Positions 18,560-27,240 of a stretch of 64,000 bases of DNA are shown piece after piece; within the stretch, counting starts at the first letter, position 1; each line of letters begins with the position of its first letter. The notes under the pieces were generated by a model. That model ran no database searches. It was not told the origin of the DNA and saw only the letters and a program-made list of their open reading frames with translations. Both the position numbers and the translations under genes were made by a program. The stretch lies in the NCBI GenBank assembly GCA_017642935.1, contig JAEPOK010000002.1:927501-991500 (forward strand). Reading direction: 5' to 3'. This DNA is from Hyphomicrobiales bacterium. Lineage in GTDB: Bacteria; Pseudomonadota; Alphaproteobacteria; Rhizobiales; MH13.

Positions 18560-19650
18560 GGTGTTTCTCCGGTCGGGGGTGTCAGAGCAAGACCGGTTTG
18601 GGCGTCAAACAGGCGCACCATCCCCGGTTTGCAGGCAAGATGAATGGTCTCACAGAGTTTGGCGGTCGTCGCGCGGCCTTCGCGCACGATTAGTGGCTGA
18701 TCATGGGCTTGGGTCTGAACGTAGATCAGTGTTTCAGCGCCCAACGGTTCCACCGACAAAATCTCGCCGGAGAAATCAGCGCCGTTTTCGCTTTCCAGGT
18801 GAACGAGATCTTCGGGACGAATGCCGAACACCAGATCGGTGCCCGCCGCCGAACCATAGGTGTCACCAGTCCAATGCCGACCCGCCACGGTCACGCCGGC
18901 TTCATCAGCAACGCATGGCAGAAGGTTCATGGGCGGATTGCCGAGGAATGAGGCGACAAAGGTGGAGGCTGGGTTGAGGTAGACGTCCATCGGCGTGCCG
19001 ACCTGCGCGACCTCGCCTTTGCTCATGATGCAAACCCGGTCGCCCATGGTCATGGCTTCCACTTGGTCGTGTGTGACGTAGATCATCGTGGCCGATAGCT
19101 CGCGATGCAGGCGGACAAGTTCCGCTCGCGTCGAAACCCGCAAGGCCGCGTCCAGGTTGGAAAGCGGCTCGTCGAACAGGAACACTTTTGGATCGCGCAC
19201 AATGGCTCTGCCGAGGGCGACGCGTTGGCGTTGACCTCCGGAGAGCGCGTGCGGTTTGCGCTCAAGATAGTCGCTCAAACCGATGGACTCGGCGACCGCT
19301 TCGACCCGTCGGGCGACTTCAGCTTTGGGGATTTTCCGGCGCTTCAGTCCAAACCCAAGATTGTCGCGCACCGTCATATGCGGATAGAGCGCGTAGGACT
19401 GGAACACCATGGCGATGTCGCGGTTTTTCGCGGGCACAGCATTCATCGGTTCATCATCGATGGACAAGGTGCCCGATGTGATCGACTCCAGCCCGGCGAT
19501 CATCCGAAGCGTGGTGGATTTGCCGCAACCTGACGGCCCCAGCAAAACCATGAACTCGCCATCTTGGATGGTGAGTGAGACGTCATCGACGGCGCGCTCC
19601 TCTCCGGCGACATAGCTCTTGCAGATGTTTTCAAGGGTGACGACGGCCAT
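18556..19650 (-). CDS. Carbohydrate ABC transporter ATP-binding protein, MalK/UgpC type
   Basis: A 364-residue ATPase with Walker A GPSGCGKST, Q-loop VFQSYALYPHMTV, signature LSGGQRQR, Walker B VFLFDEPLSNLDA and switch histidine VTHDQVEAM. A C-terminal TOBE-type domain (about residues 235-360) is as in MalK and UgpC. It energises the two permeases encoded just upstream. AGGAAG precedes the ATG. Confidence 0.93.
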   Translation of the reverse strand: MAVVTLENICKSYVAGEERAVDDVSLTIQDGEFMVLLGPSGCGKSTTLRMIAGLESITSGTLSIDDEPMNAVPAKNRDIAMVFQSYALYPHMTVRDNLGFGLKRRKIPKAEVARRVEAVAESIGLSDYLERKPHALSGGQRQRVALGRAIVRDPKVFLFDEPLSNLDAALRVSTRAELVRLHRELSATMIYVTHDQVEAMTMGDRVCIMSKGEVAQVGTPMDVYLNPASTFVASFLGNPPMNLLPCVADEAGVTVAGRHWTGDTYGSAAGTDLVFGIRPEDLVHLESENGADFSGEILSVEPLGAETLIYVQTQAHDQPLIVREGRATTAKLCETIHLACKPGMVRLFDAQTGLALTPPTGETP

Positions 19651-19659
19651 AGAGACTTC

Positions 19660-20523
19660 CTATTTGACCGCGCCGGCTGTCATGCCTTGGATCAGCCGTT
19701 CGGAGAAGAAGATGTAGATGAGAACGACCGGCACGATGGCGATCATCAGCCCGGTGGCGAGCATACCAACGTCCTCCAGCTGGTCGCCCATGAAGCGTAG
19801 GACGCCCAGCGGCAGAGTGCGTTTGTCATCGTCGGAGATGAGGACGACGGCGTAGAGGAATTCGTTCCACAACAGGATGGTGTTCAAGATGATGGTGGTG
19901 GAGATGGCGGGGAGCGCCACGGGGAAAGAAATCTTCCAGAAGATCTCCCATTCGGAGTAGCCATCCATGCGCGCGGCGTCGAACAAATCGTTGGGAATCC
20001 GCGCGAAAAAGGCCTCCAGAATGTAGATCGTGATCGGCATCTGGATGGACACATAAACCAGCACCAGACCGAAGCGATTGTTGAACAGCCCATACTCCAC
20101 CAGGATCTGAAAAAGGCCGATCACCGTCACCTGCGGTGGGAAGATAATGGTGGAAAAGATCAGGAAGTAGAGGGCACCTTTGAAGCGGAATTTGTACCGG
20201 GCAAAGCAGTGCGCTGCCATGCCGCCGACGACGGTTAGGATCGCCACCGCCGACAAAACGATGGTCACCGAGTTGAGAAAGTAGACATCGTAATTGCTGT
20301 CCACCCAGGCTGACAGGAACTTGTCCCAATGCATCGGCCAGGGCAGCGCATAGGGATCGGCGGCGATCTCTGTCGTGGTGCGCAGCGACATCAACGCCAC
20401 CCACGCAAACGGCCCAGCTGCATAAGCCGTGTAGAGCGCCAGGCCGATGATCAGCGCAAGATTGCGCAGACGGCTGACCGTCCTCTGCTGATTGGCAGGC
20501 GTGGGGAGAACTGACGCGCTCAT
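19660..20523 (-). CDS. Carbohydrate ABC transporter permease, MalG type
   Basis: A 287-residue permease with six predicted membrane segments and the coupling motif DAARMDGYSEWEIFWKISFPVALPA (EAA-loop). It is the second of the two channel subunits of the CUT1-type importer. The ATG overlaps the stop of the previous permease (TGATG), so translation is coupled. Confidence 0.93.
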   Translation of the reverse strand: MSASVLPTPANQQRTVSRLRNLALIIGLALYTAYAAGPFAWVALMSLRTTTEIAADPYALPWPMHWDKFLSAWVDSNYDVYFLNSVTIVLSAVAILTVVGGMAAHCFARYKFRFKGALYFLIFSTIIFPPQVTVIGLFQILVEYGLFNNRFGLVLVYVSIQMPITIYILEAFFARIPNDLFDAARMDGYSEWEIFWKISFPVALPAISTTIILNTILLWNEFLYAVVLISDDDKRTLPLGVLRFMGDQLEDVGMLATGLMIAIVPVVLIYIFFSERLIQGMTAGAVK

Positions 20524-21479
20524 CAGTACTCTACCTTGTCGCGCTGCTTGAAGAGGACGGTGAGACCCAGCACGCCGATCATGACGATCACAAACCAGAT
20601 CACGGCAATGGCTGACGGGTAGCCTAGGTCAAAGGTGTTCCACTGAAAGGCACGTTTGTAGACGTAAGTGGAGACCGTTTCGGTTGCCCAAAGCGGGTTG
20701 CCCTGCGTGGTAACCCAGACAAGATCGAAGATCTTCATTTTGCCGATGAAGGAGAGCACGATCAGGTTCAACAGCGTTGGCCGGATCAGCGGAAGGATCA
20801 CGAACCAGAGCTTGGCGAACCACCCACAATTGTCGAGTTCGGCTGCCTCAAGAACTTCAGAGGGCAGCGAGGACATGGCGGCCAAAATGACCACCATGTT
20901 GAAGCCCGTCCACATCCAGGTGGTGACCGCGATCAGCGACGGCAAAGCGGTGTCTGGCTGTGCGAGCCATGCTTGCGCGAGGTCACCCAGACCGACAAAA
21001 CGCAGAAACGTGTTCAGCGCGCCCCACTCGAAATTGTAGATCCACATCCATAAGATGCCGACCACGACGTAGGACATCAGAACCGGCGTGAACCAGGCGA
21101 CTCGTAGGAATCGGGCGAAGGGCACCTTGGCGTAGAGCGCCAGTGCCAGGATGGTTGCAATCGACACCTCAAGCAGCGGGGCAGCCCCCGCCCAAGTGAG
21201 GGTGTTGCCGACGGCCTTCCAGAAGATGCGGTCGGTCCAAAGGTCAATGTAGTGGGTGAAGCCCACCCATTCGGCTGCGCGGTTCGGCACAACCAGATGC
21301 GTTGAGTTGTAGAAGGTTCGAAACACGGGCAACGCCGTCAGCGCCGCGTAGACAAGCAAAGCCGGGAGAAGAAACATCGCGATGGCTGAGGCCGGGTTGG
21401 CGTGATCGCGCACCTTGACCGTCTTGGCGCTGTGCTTTGTGCCACCGGCATTCTTATCGGGCCTATCTACAGCAGACAT
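20523..21479 (-). CDS. Carbohydrate ABC transporter permease, MalF type
   Basis: A 318-residue permease with six membrane segments and the EAA-loop EAAELDNCGWFAKLWFVILPLIRPTLLN. The start is placed at ATG 21479, which gives normal CUT1 length. The open frame reaches ATG 21566, but that extension would read through a stable stem-loop at 21539-21572. Neither start has a strong ribosome-binding site, so the N-terminus is uncertain by 29 residues. Confidence 0.88.
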   Translation of the reverse strand: MSAVDRPDKNAGGTKHSAKTVKVRDHANPASAIAMFLLPALLVYAALTALPVFRTFYNSTHLVVPNRAAEWVGFTHYIDLWTDRIFWKAVGNTLTWAGAAPLLEVSIATILALALYAKVPFARFLRVAWFTPVLMSYVVVGILWMWIYNFEWGALNTFLRFVGLGDLAQAWLAQPDTALPSLIAVTTWMWTGFNMVVILAAMSSLPSEVLEAAELDNCGWFAKLWFVILPLIRPTLLNLIVLSFIGKMKIFDLVWVTTQGNPLWATETVSTYVYKRAFQWNTFDLGYPSAIAVIWFVIVMIGVLGLTVLFKQRDKVEY

Positions 21480-21538
21480 CAGGTCGGGTCTTTCGCCAGG
21501 GAAAGGGTGCTTGGGTACGTCATCATGGGGAGAGACTT

Positions 21539-21572
21539 GCCCGGCTGCACCGCAATCTTGATGCAACCGGGC
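21539..21572 (-). promoter_or_regulatory. Intercistronic stem-loop after the binding-protein gene
   Basis: GCCCGG-T-TGCA pairs with TGCA-G-CCGGGC across a loop of about 12 bases, starting 33 bases after the binding-protein stop in transcript sense. It has no T-run. Like the hairpins at 8723 and 54992, it should favour accumulation of the binding-protein mRNA over the permease part. Confidence 0.6.
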
Positions 21573-21604
21573 GTCGGGAGGACTCAGGTGGTGGGTTGCG
21601 CGCT

Positions 21605-22870
21605 CTAGTAGGCTGCGCTCATCAACTCGATCACTTCATCCACGCCGATTAAGCCGGCAGGAAAAGCCTGGTTGATGGTCTGCGTGAACGTTTCACGTGC
21701 CTCGCCTGTCATTTGCTGAACAGGAATGCCGAATGTGTATTGCGCACCTTCATTGGCCGCTGCCAGCATCTGGAAGTAGGTTGCGTTGTCCCCTGTGAGC
21801 GATGATGGATCGGCGCGAATGCCGGTCTGCACAAGATTGGCTTCCAGCCAGGCGTTACCCATCTCTGGCGTTGCCATAGAGTTGAGGAAGTCAACGGCGA
21901 CGTCTGGATACTCGGTGGCCGCATTGACGACAAAAGAGCCGCCAACGGCGATGGTTTTGCACTCCGCGCATTCCGCATTGGGCGGGATAGGGCTGTTGAC
22001 GATGCCAAGCGGGAAACCGTCCGGCTGGCCGCCCTCATCAGGCGCAGCAAAGGCGCGCGATGGATAGAACGAACCCATCTGGAACATCATGGCACCCGGT
22101 GTGGTGTGGAAGTAGCGGTGCGCTTCGCCGAGCTTGAGAGAAGAAAAGGAGGCTGGGAAGGCGCCGGCTTCGATGATCTGGTGCGCGTACTCCAAAGCTT
22201 CACGCACACGGGGATCCGTCCATTCAACGCCTTCACCGCGCAGCAGTGAGCGGTAATCGTCCGCACCGATGCGCTTCAAAAGAATCTCATGGATGAGGAA
22301 CGCGCCTGGATAGGGGCGGTCGCCCACACCTTGCGCTAGCGGCGTCACATTAGCAGCGGCAGCCGCTTCAACCGCCGCGATGAAGGCCGCACCTTCGAGT
22401 CCGGCAACGGGGTAGTCGACGCCGAGATCGGCAAGAACATCGGTGTTGACGTAGGATTCAACGGTCCAGGCCTCCAGCGGAAAGCCGTAAACGCCGTCTT
22501 CATAGCCCCAGACCTCTGTCGCCCAGGGCTCGATGTTCTCCCAGTTCAGCCGATCGGAAAGATCGAGCACCAAATCATTGGCCATGTATTCGGTCTGATC
22601 CGGCTCAGCATAGAAAATGTCAGGCGCCTGTCCTGCTGTCAGCGCAGTACGCAGCGCGGCGTACAAAGCATCCTTTTGATACCAGGTGATCTCGACGGTG
22701 ACGCCTGGATTGGCAGCTTCGAATGCGCGAGCTGCCCCTTCAACGAAATCGACTTTGGCTTGCTGGTCAGCCCAATGGCTCCACAGCGAAATGGTCTGCG
22801 CATGTGATAAGGCCGTGGTCGCGCTCAGTGCTGCGATGCCGAGCACCGATGCCTTTAGAATTCTGTTCAT
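21605..22870 (-). CDS. Carbohydrate ABC transporter substrate-binding protein
   Basis: A 421-residue periplasmic protein of the family 1 (MalE/UgpB) solute-binding group. The signal peptide (MNRILKASVLGIAALSATTALSHA) is followed by TISLWSHWADQQAKVDFVEGAARAFEAANPGVTVEITWY. The segment YAALRTALTAGQAPDIFYAEPDQTEYMA is typical of the family. The ATG at 22870 has AAGGGAG before it. An in-frame extension to 22975 only adds AT-rich leader. It is the first gene of the nine-gene minus-strand operon. The ligand cannot be read off. Confidence 0.92.
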   Translation of the reverse strand: MNRILKASVLGIAALSATTALSHAQTISLWSHWADQQAKVDFVEGAARAFEAANPGVTVEITWYQKDALYAALRTALTAGQAPDIFYAEPDQTEYMANDLVLDLSDRLNWENIEPWATEVWGYEDGVYGFPLEAWTVESYVNTDVLADLGVDYPVAGLEGAAFIAAVEAAAAANVTPLAQGVGDRPYPGAFLIHEILLKRIGADDYRSLLRGEGVEWTDPRVREALEYAHQIIEAGAFPASFSSLKLGEAHRYFHTTPGAMMFQMGSFYPSRAFAAPDEGGQPDGFPLGIVNSPIPPNAECAECKTIAVGGSFVVNAATEYPDVAVDFLNSMATPEMGNAWLEANLVQTGIRADPSSLTGDNATYFQMLAAANEGAQYTFGIPVQQMTGEARETFTQTINQAFPAGLIGVDEVIELMSAAY

Positions 22871-23115
22871 TGAGACAACTCCCTTGTTCGGTCTCTCGCG
22901 GACCGTGGAGCTGACTATTCCTTGCATCGATATTTTCGTCAATAATTTTATTATTAATTTTGAATTGCAACCCAAGGTCTCTTAAGTTTCTGAAAAATGG
23001 AAATAAAAATTCTCTACTGACGTGGTCAATCCCATCGATATGCGAGAAAATGCGTAGGTGACCGATGCGACCTGCTCATCGTTTACGAAGGTCGCGAATG
23101 AGCAACAGGGCGGTG
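22871..23115. promoter_or_regulatory. Promoter region of the carbohydrate ABC/lactone operon
   Basis: No gene is seen in this 245-base gap. A strongly AT-rich patch at about 22932-22970, 60-100 bases before the binding-protein start, contrasts with the GC-rich surroundings and is the likely promoter. I found no convincing long dyad for the GntR regulator. Confidence 0.4.
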
Positions 23116-23634
23116 CTAGGCGGCGCAGTTGTTGAACCGCGCATCCGTAACCCACCGCACCATGGCGTCGAGCCGTGGCGGTAAAGCGACAGCCTCGCCG
23201 CCCGTAAATTCGATAAACGCCTGTTTGTTGAGCTCGTTCAACCCGCAGATGACAGGGACTTCCAGCTCAACAGCCTTGGCGATTGCCTGCGCCAAGCCGC
23301 GGCCTTGGGCCTCGTGCTTGCCGAACTTATTGATCAAGAGCAGATCGGCTTCTGGCTCGAGGCTCTCTTCGACGGTAACGGCCGCCTTCTCAAGGATGGA
23401 CGTGTCGAGGCGGCAGCCGCGCGAACCCTTGCCCAAGGCCTGCGAAATCCGCAGTTCCGGCCCATCCGGCAGAACTTTGACGTCCATGTCGCAAGGGTGA
23501 TCCCCGGGTCGTTCCTGGTTGGATTGGACGACGCCGCGCACGCAAAGCCCGGCCCCATCCAGTTGTTCGGCAAGGCCGGAAAGCAACCGGTCCATATCGC
23601 CTCGGCCCGGCATCATGGTGTAGGCGATTTTCAT
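23116..23634 (-). CDS. DUF2478-family protein
   Basis: A 172-residue protein starting MKIAYTMMPGRGDMDRLLSGLAEQL, with CDMDVKVLPDGPELRISQALGKGSRGCRLD and LLLINKFGKHEAQGRGLAQAI. From memory these match DUF2478, a P-loop-like family often encoded near molybdenum transport and molybdoenzyme genes. The N-terminal glycine loop (PGRGD) and the NKFGKxE motif may bind a nucleotide. Its place at the end of a run that includes nitrate reductase, a molybdoenzyme, suits a role in molybdenum or cofactor handling, but the function is unproven. It overlaps the carbonic anhydrase gene by four bases. Confidence 0.75.
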   Translation of the reverse strand: MKIAYTMMPGRGDMDRLLSGLAEQLDGAGLCVRGVVQSNQERPGDHPCDMDVKVLPDGPELRISQALGKGSRGCRLDTSILEKAAVTVEESLEPEADLLLINKFGKHEAQGRGLAQAIAKAVELEVPVICGLNELNKQAFIEFTGGEAVALPPRLDAMVRWVTDARFNNCAA

Positions 23635-24287
23635 TGTTTGTTTCCTTTGGGCACGTGGACACGTGTATCGGTTGGCGACGGCTCGCGATCCAAATGCCCT
23701 GCGCTCACGGTGCAGTTGAGATTGCGCAGCCGCCCATCGCTGAGACCGTAGATGAGGCCATGGACGGCGACCGGTTGTCCGCGCTGCCAGGCGCGCTGAA
23801 CGATCGGTGTTTCTGAAACCCGCAGCACGCCCTCAATGACGTTGAGCTCGGCGAGCTTGTTTTGTTTCTCCTCGTTCGATTGGGCCTGCGCTAAGTCCAC
23901 CGCATAGGCGCGGGCGAGACGGCGGATGGGTTCCAGCCAGTGGTCGGCAAGGCCGTGTGGCAGGCTTTCCGTCGCCGCTTTGACGCCGCCGCACCCATAA
24001 TGGCCGCAGACAATGACCTGTCGCACTTGCAGCGCTTCAAGGGCGTATTCCAGCGCGCTGAGCAAGTTCATGTCGGAGGAGTGGACGACGTTGGCAACAT
24101 TGCGGTGAACAAACACCTCGCCAGGATCAAGGCCGGCCACAACGTTGGCCGGCACGCGGCTGTCTGAGCACCCGATCCAGAAGTAATCGGGCGCTTGTTG
24201 TTCAGCGAGCCGGGCAAAGTAGTCGGGGTCTTGCTCGTTTCGTTTGACCGACCATTCCACGTTGCGCGCTAGCAGTCTTTCAACCAT
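23631..24287 (-). CDS. Beta-class carbonic anhydrase
   Basis: A 218-residue zinc enzyme that interconverts CO2 and bicarbonate. The zinc ligands and catalytic pair are present: Cys40, Asp42 and Arg44 in GCSDSRVPA, and His96 and Cys99 in CGHYGCGG. The chosen ATG at 24287 directly follows the previous stop and has GAAGGA upstream; a TTG 12 codons earlier would overlap the previous gene. It sits between a hemerythrin-like gene and the DUF2478 gene, both on the same strand, so it is probably part of the nar transcript. Confidence 0.94.
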   Translation of the reverse strand: MVERLLARNVEWSVKRNEQDPDYFARLAEQQAPDYFWIGCSDSRVPANVVAGLDPGEVFVHRNVANVVHSSDMNLLSALEYALEALQVRQVIVCGHYGCGGVKAATESLPHGLADHWLEPIRRLARAYAVDLAQAQSNEEKQNKLAELNVIEGVLRVSETPIVQRAWQRGQPVAVHGLIYGLSDGRLRNLNCTVSAGHLDREPSPTDTRVHVPKGNKQ

Positions 24288-24288
24288 C

Positions 24289-24861
24289 TCAGGTGTCCTT
24301 CGGTGTCGTATACGCTGGCTCAATCAGACCACGGCGCAAAAGCATCTGACGCGCGAGCTTGGAAAGATCGTCTTGTGTGAGCCGAGCGCGCGCCAACCTC
24401 AGAATGATGGCATTTTCCCAAATGAGATAGCGCTGGCACTTGGCAACAAAGCGCTTGATGCAGGCGCGCTCTTCCTCGTTCGGCAGGCGGTCATCCTCCA
24501 TGATGCACTCCAGTGCGCGACAGACATGCTTGGCCATGTCCTGCGCCACCTCATGATCCTCCTGAACGCGCGAGATGATGAGTTCAATTTCATCCTCCGG
24601 TTCACAGCGTTCAATCATGAGCGGGAAAAGCCCAGCGCGTTCGTCGGCATTGTGGAGCAAAAACTCATGCCGCAGAAACGCCAGTGACAGCCCCATGGAT
24701 CGAAACTCAGGCGTGGCATCATCCACGATGTGGCCGAGCATGGCGCAAATTTGCCGTTGCCGCAGGTGGTCCTCCGCCAGAAAGCTGATCGGATCTTCGA
24801 TCAGCAAGGATCGGGTCGGTTCCAGACAATCGCCCCGACGTTGGGTTTGCATGGCAAGCAT
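24289..24861 (-). CDS. Hemerythrin-like domain protein
   Basis: A 190-residue, mostly helical protein with a histidine/glutamate pattern of the hemerythrin HHE type: EDHLRQRQI, LRHEFLLHNADERAGLFPLM, and QEDHEVAQDMAKHV. Such proteins hold a di-iron centre that binds oxygen or nitric oxide, or serve in iron-centre repair. Location next to nitrate reductase genes suggests a role in handling NO or oxygen, an inference. GAAAGG precedes the ATG at 24861. The stop is one base before the carbonic anhydrase start. Confidence 0.75.
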   Translation of the reverse strand: MLAMQTQRRGDCLEPTRSLLIEDPISFLAEDHLRQRQICAMLGHIVDDATPEFRSMGLSLAFLRHEFLLHNADERAGLFPLMIERCEPEDEIELIISRVQEDHEVAQDMAKHVCRALECIMEDDRLPNEEERACIKRFVAKCQRYLIWENAIILRLARARLTQDDLSKLARQMLLRRGLIEPAYTTPKDT

Positions 24862-24895
24862 CGTCTTGACCTTTCGCGTTGGTCCCGCGGTGTAA

Positions 24896-25738
24896 TCAAT
24901 CAGCGTCCAAACTCAGTCCCTCTATGCTCGCGTCTTGCGTCAGCTTGGCCATGAGCTTGCGCGCCTCTCGCGCCCAAGCGGCCTTTTCCATGGCATCGGC
25001 AAGCTTGTCGCGCACAGCGCTGAACGGCAGAACCTCTCCAAGCGCCAGAGCATCCATGCGTACGATATGGAATCCGTGACGCGATGCGACTGGCTTGGCG
25101 GTGATTTCACCTTCGCCAAGACCGTGCAGAGCTTTCTCAAACTCCGGTACGCTGTCGCCGGGTGACAGTTGACCGAGCATGCCGCCATTGGCTTTGGACC
25201 CGCAATCGCTGTGGTCGGCCGCAAGGCGAGCAAAGTTCTTGGGCTCGGCATGGACCAGCTTTGCGAGATCAACAGCCCGCTTGAATCCGCCAACCCGGTC
25301 TTCGGGGTTGCTCATGTCGCAGGCGACCAAGATGTGAGAGACCTCCCACAAAGGTGGTGAGCGAAAGCGCTCCGGGTCTCGCGCCCAGGACGCGTGAACG
25401 TCATCCTCGTTTGGGCGTTGCACCGTGATCGTGTCTTCAAGAAGCGCGCGAATGAGCGCCTCTTCTTCGGTTTCAAACCGGCCAGGTCCGACCTCGACAG
25501 GTTCAGGTTTCAAGCCTTTGCGGCGCGCAGCCTGGAGCAAAAGTAGGCGCACGGCCATGGCGCGAGCGGCTTGGTTCCAGGCGGTGCCCGGCTTGTTCTT
25601 GGGCGCGGTGTGGTTCTGCGCTTCAAGTCCAATGGCTTCCGGTGTGATGGTCTCGCCATTGACGACCACGGACCCTCGTGTCTGCTGGGCCCCATTGGGG
25701 GCGCCAGCATGAGCAAGTGTGTGGGTTGCGTGTTTCAT
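24896..25738 (-). CDS. Parvulin-type peptidyl-prolyl isomerase (PpiC/NifM-like)
   Basis: A 280-residue protein with an N-terminal helical part and a C-terminal rotamase domain (about residues 125-245: WEVSHILVA, FARLAADHSDCGSKANGGMLGQLSPGDSVPEFEKAL, PVASRHGFHIVRMD). There is no signal peptide, so it is cytoplasmic. Parvulins of this kind are found at the end of nar operons in several proteobacteria and are thought to help maturation of the reductase. The ATG at 25738 lies five bases after the narI stop, and its ribosome-binding site (GGAG) lies in the end of narI. A longer upstream frame is only the shadow of narI. Confidence 0.88.
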   Translation of the reverse strand: MKHATHTLAHAGAPNGAQQTRGSVVVNGETITPEAIGLEAQNHTAPKNKPGTAWNQAARAMAVRLLLLQAARRKGLKPEPVEVGPGRFETEEEALIRALLEDTITVQRPNEDDVHASWARDPERFRSPPLWEVSHILVACDMSNPEDRVGGFKRAVDLAKLVHAEPKNFARLAADHSDCGSKANGGMLGQLSPGDSVPEFEKALHGLGEGEITAKPVASRHGFHIVRMDALALGEVLPFSAVRDKLADAMEKAAWAREARKLMAKLTQDASIEGLSLDAD

Positions 25739-25742
25739 CGCA

Positions 25743-26501
25743 TCACTCCGCCGGCATGGACGATGGAGCGTCTTGTCTTGCCGGAGCGAGTGGGGTTTGG
25801 CGCCTCGACCGCACAATCTGATAGCCGGTTCGCCCGAACAGATAGCGGAATGGTGCGGCAAAGCCCGACCAGATGTGCACCAACCGGGTAAACGGGAACA
25901 GTGCCGTGATCAGCAGCCCAAGGAAGATGTGCAGCTTGTACATCCAATGCACGTCGATGACGTTGACCCAGGCATTGATGTTCCACGAGACGATGCTTTG
26001 CGACCAGTTCATGAAGAGAACCATCTCCGCACCGTCCATGTGCTGAAGCGTCAAGAAAATCGTGCCCAATCCGATGAGAAGCTGCAGCCAGATCAGCACC
26101 ATGATGCCGATATCGGCGAAGCTCGACGTCTGACGGATGCGCGGATCGGTCAAGCGGCGATGCAAAAGCAGGCTGCTGCCGATCAGAGCTATGACACCAA
26201 AAAAGCCACCAATGAGCACCGCAGCCCATTGCTTGAGTGCATAGGGCACGCCGAGCAGATCAAGGATCCAGATCGGCGTGAAGAGCCCGAGCAAATGGCC
26301 GAAGAACACGACGATGATGCCGACATGGAACAGCACCGATCCCAAGATCAGCTGCTTGCGGCGCAGGAGCTGGCTGGAGGAGCTTTTCCAGGTGAATGGA
26401 TCGCGTTCATAGCGTGCGATAGACCCGACCACCAAAATGGTCAGTGCCGCATAGGGCATGATGCCGAAGATGATGAAGTCGATATCAAAGTTGGGAAACA
26501 T
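25743..26501 (-). CDS. narI: Respiratory nitrate reductase gamma subunit (cytochrome b)
   Basis: A 252-residue inner-membrane di-heme cytochrome that takes electrons from quinol. Five membrane segments are visible. The heme ligands correspond to His59 and His69 (LFHVGIIVVFFGH) and His191 and His209 (KLHIFLGLLITALFPFTRLVH), matching E. coli His56, His66, His187 and His205. A strong ribosome-binding site (GGGAGGAAAG) precedes the ATG, 13 bases after narJ. Confidence 0.96.
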   Translation of the reverse strand: MFPNFDIDFIIFGIMPYAALTILVVGSIARYERDPFTWKSSSSQLLRRKQLILGSVLFHVGIIVVFFGHLLGLFTPIWILDLLGVPYALKQWAAVLIGGFFGVIALIGSSLLLHRRLTDPRIRQTSSFADIGIMVLIWLQLLIGLGTIFLTLQHMDGAEMVLFMNWSQSIVSWNINAWVNVIDVHWMYKLHIFLGLLITALFPFTRLVHIWSGFAAPFRYLFGRTGYQIVRSRRQTPLAPARQDAPSSMPAE

Positions 26502-26513
26502 GGTCTTTCCTCC

Positions 26514-27239
26514 CTATTCGGCTGCCGGCAGATGGGCCGGTGCGGTGTTGGGGGCCGGGTTGATGGGTTCATCCATGCGCGCGAGCATGTCGCGCACTTG
26601 CGGGCAGCCGGCATTCGGGTCGGGACCAAAGAGAACTTCGCTTTCCTCCCAAACCTTATCCAGTGCTTCCAGATCGTTGGGATCGACCTCCGGCTCTTCC
26701 AATAGATTGGCCACGGCCTGCTTGTCGGCATGGACGCCTGAAAGCTCCACCAGCGCATTGAAGACGGCGGCATAAACGCTCTCGCGGCGCACCAGCCGTT
26801 CGCTGAGCGCGCTGAAGATATGCGCGGCATCGGCCAGCGTATCGCGTGCTTCAGCCGCTGGCCGCGTGGACAGGAACTCCAGCAGAACCGGAAGATGATC
26901 CGGCAGCTCGCTGGTCACCGGATCGAACCCACCTTCACGGTAGGTCTCAATCAAACTGACCATCGCCCCGCCACGGTCGCGGCTTTCGCCGTGGACATGC
27001 TCAAACAGGTTGAGCGAGAGCGTGCGTGAACGGTCGAAGAGCATGACAAACTGCTCTTCCAGCTCATAGATGTCCCTGCTTGAAAGCTCCTCGACCAGCG
27101 GTCGAAGGTCATGGCGCGCCGCTGCGGTGAGACGGTTTTCGGAGGCCAACACGCCACCAATCTGCGGCATGGCCTGTTGCAGCTCAACGGTTGGATAGCT
27201 GAGGATAAGCGACAGGGCTTTGAGTGTGCGATCGATCAT
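26514..27239 (-). CDS. narJ: Nitrate reductase assembly chaperone
   Basis: A 241-residue TorD/NarJ-type helical chaperone. The N-terminus (MIDRTLKALSLILSYPTVELQQAMPQI) and YELEEQFVMLFDRSRTLSLNLFEHVHGESRDRGGAMVSLIETY are hallmarks of NarJ. It binds the NarG N-terminus and assists molybdenum cofactor insertion, but is not part of the final enzyme. AAGGAGG in the end of narH precedes the ATG, which follows the narH stop by one base. Confidence 0.96.
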   Translation of the reverse strand: MIDRTLKALSLILSYPTVELQQAMPQIGGVLASENRLTAAARHDLRPLVEELSSRDIYELEEQFVMLFDRSRTLSLNLFEHVHGESRDRGGAMVSLIETYREGGFDPVTSELPDHLPVLLEFLSTRPAAEARDTLADAAHIFSALSERLVRRESVYAAVFNALVELSGVHADKQAVANLLEEPEVDPNDLEALDKVWEESEVLFGPDPNAGCPQVRDMLARMDEPINPAPNTAPAHLPAAE

Positions 27240-27240
27240 A

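Noticed and set aside
17859-18977. Plus-strand ORF of 372 codons
   Set aside because: It overlaps the RraA and ATPase genes antisense; its Pro/Ser/Thr/Ala-rich translation is typical of shadow frames.
25719-26705. Plus-strand ORF of 328 codons
   Set aside because: It is antisense to narI and narJ and is rich in His, Asp and Gln.
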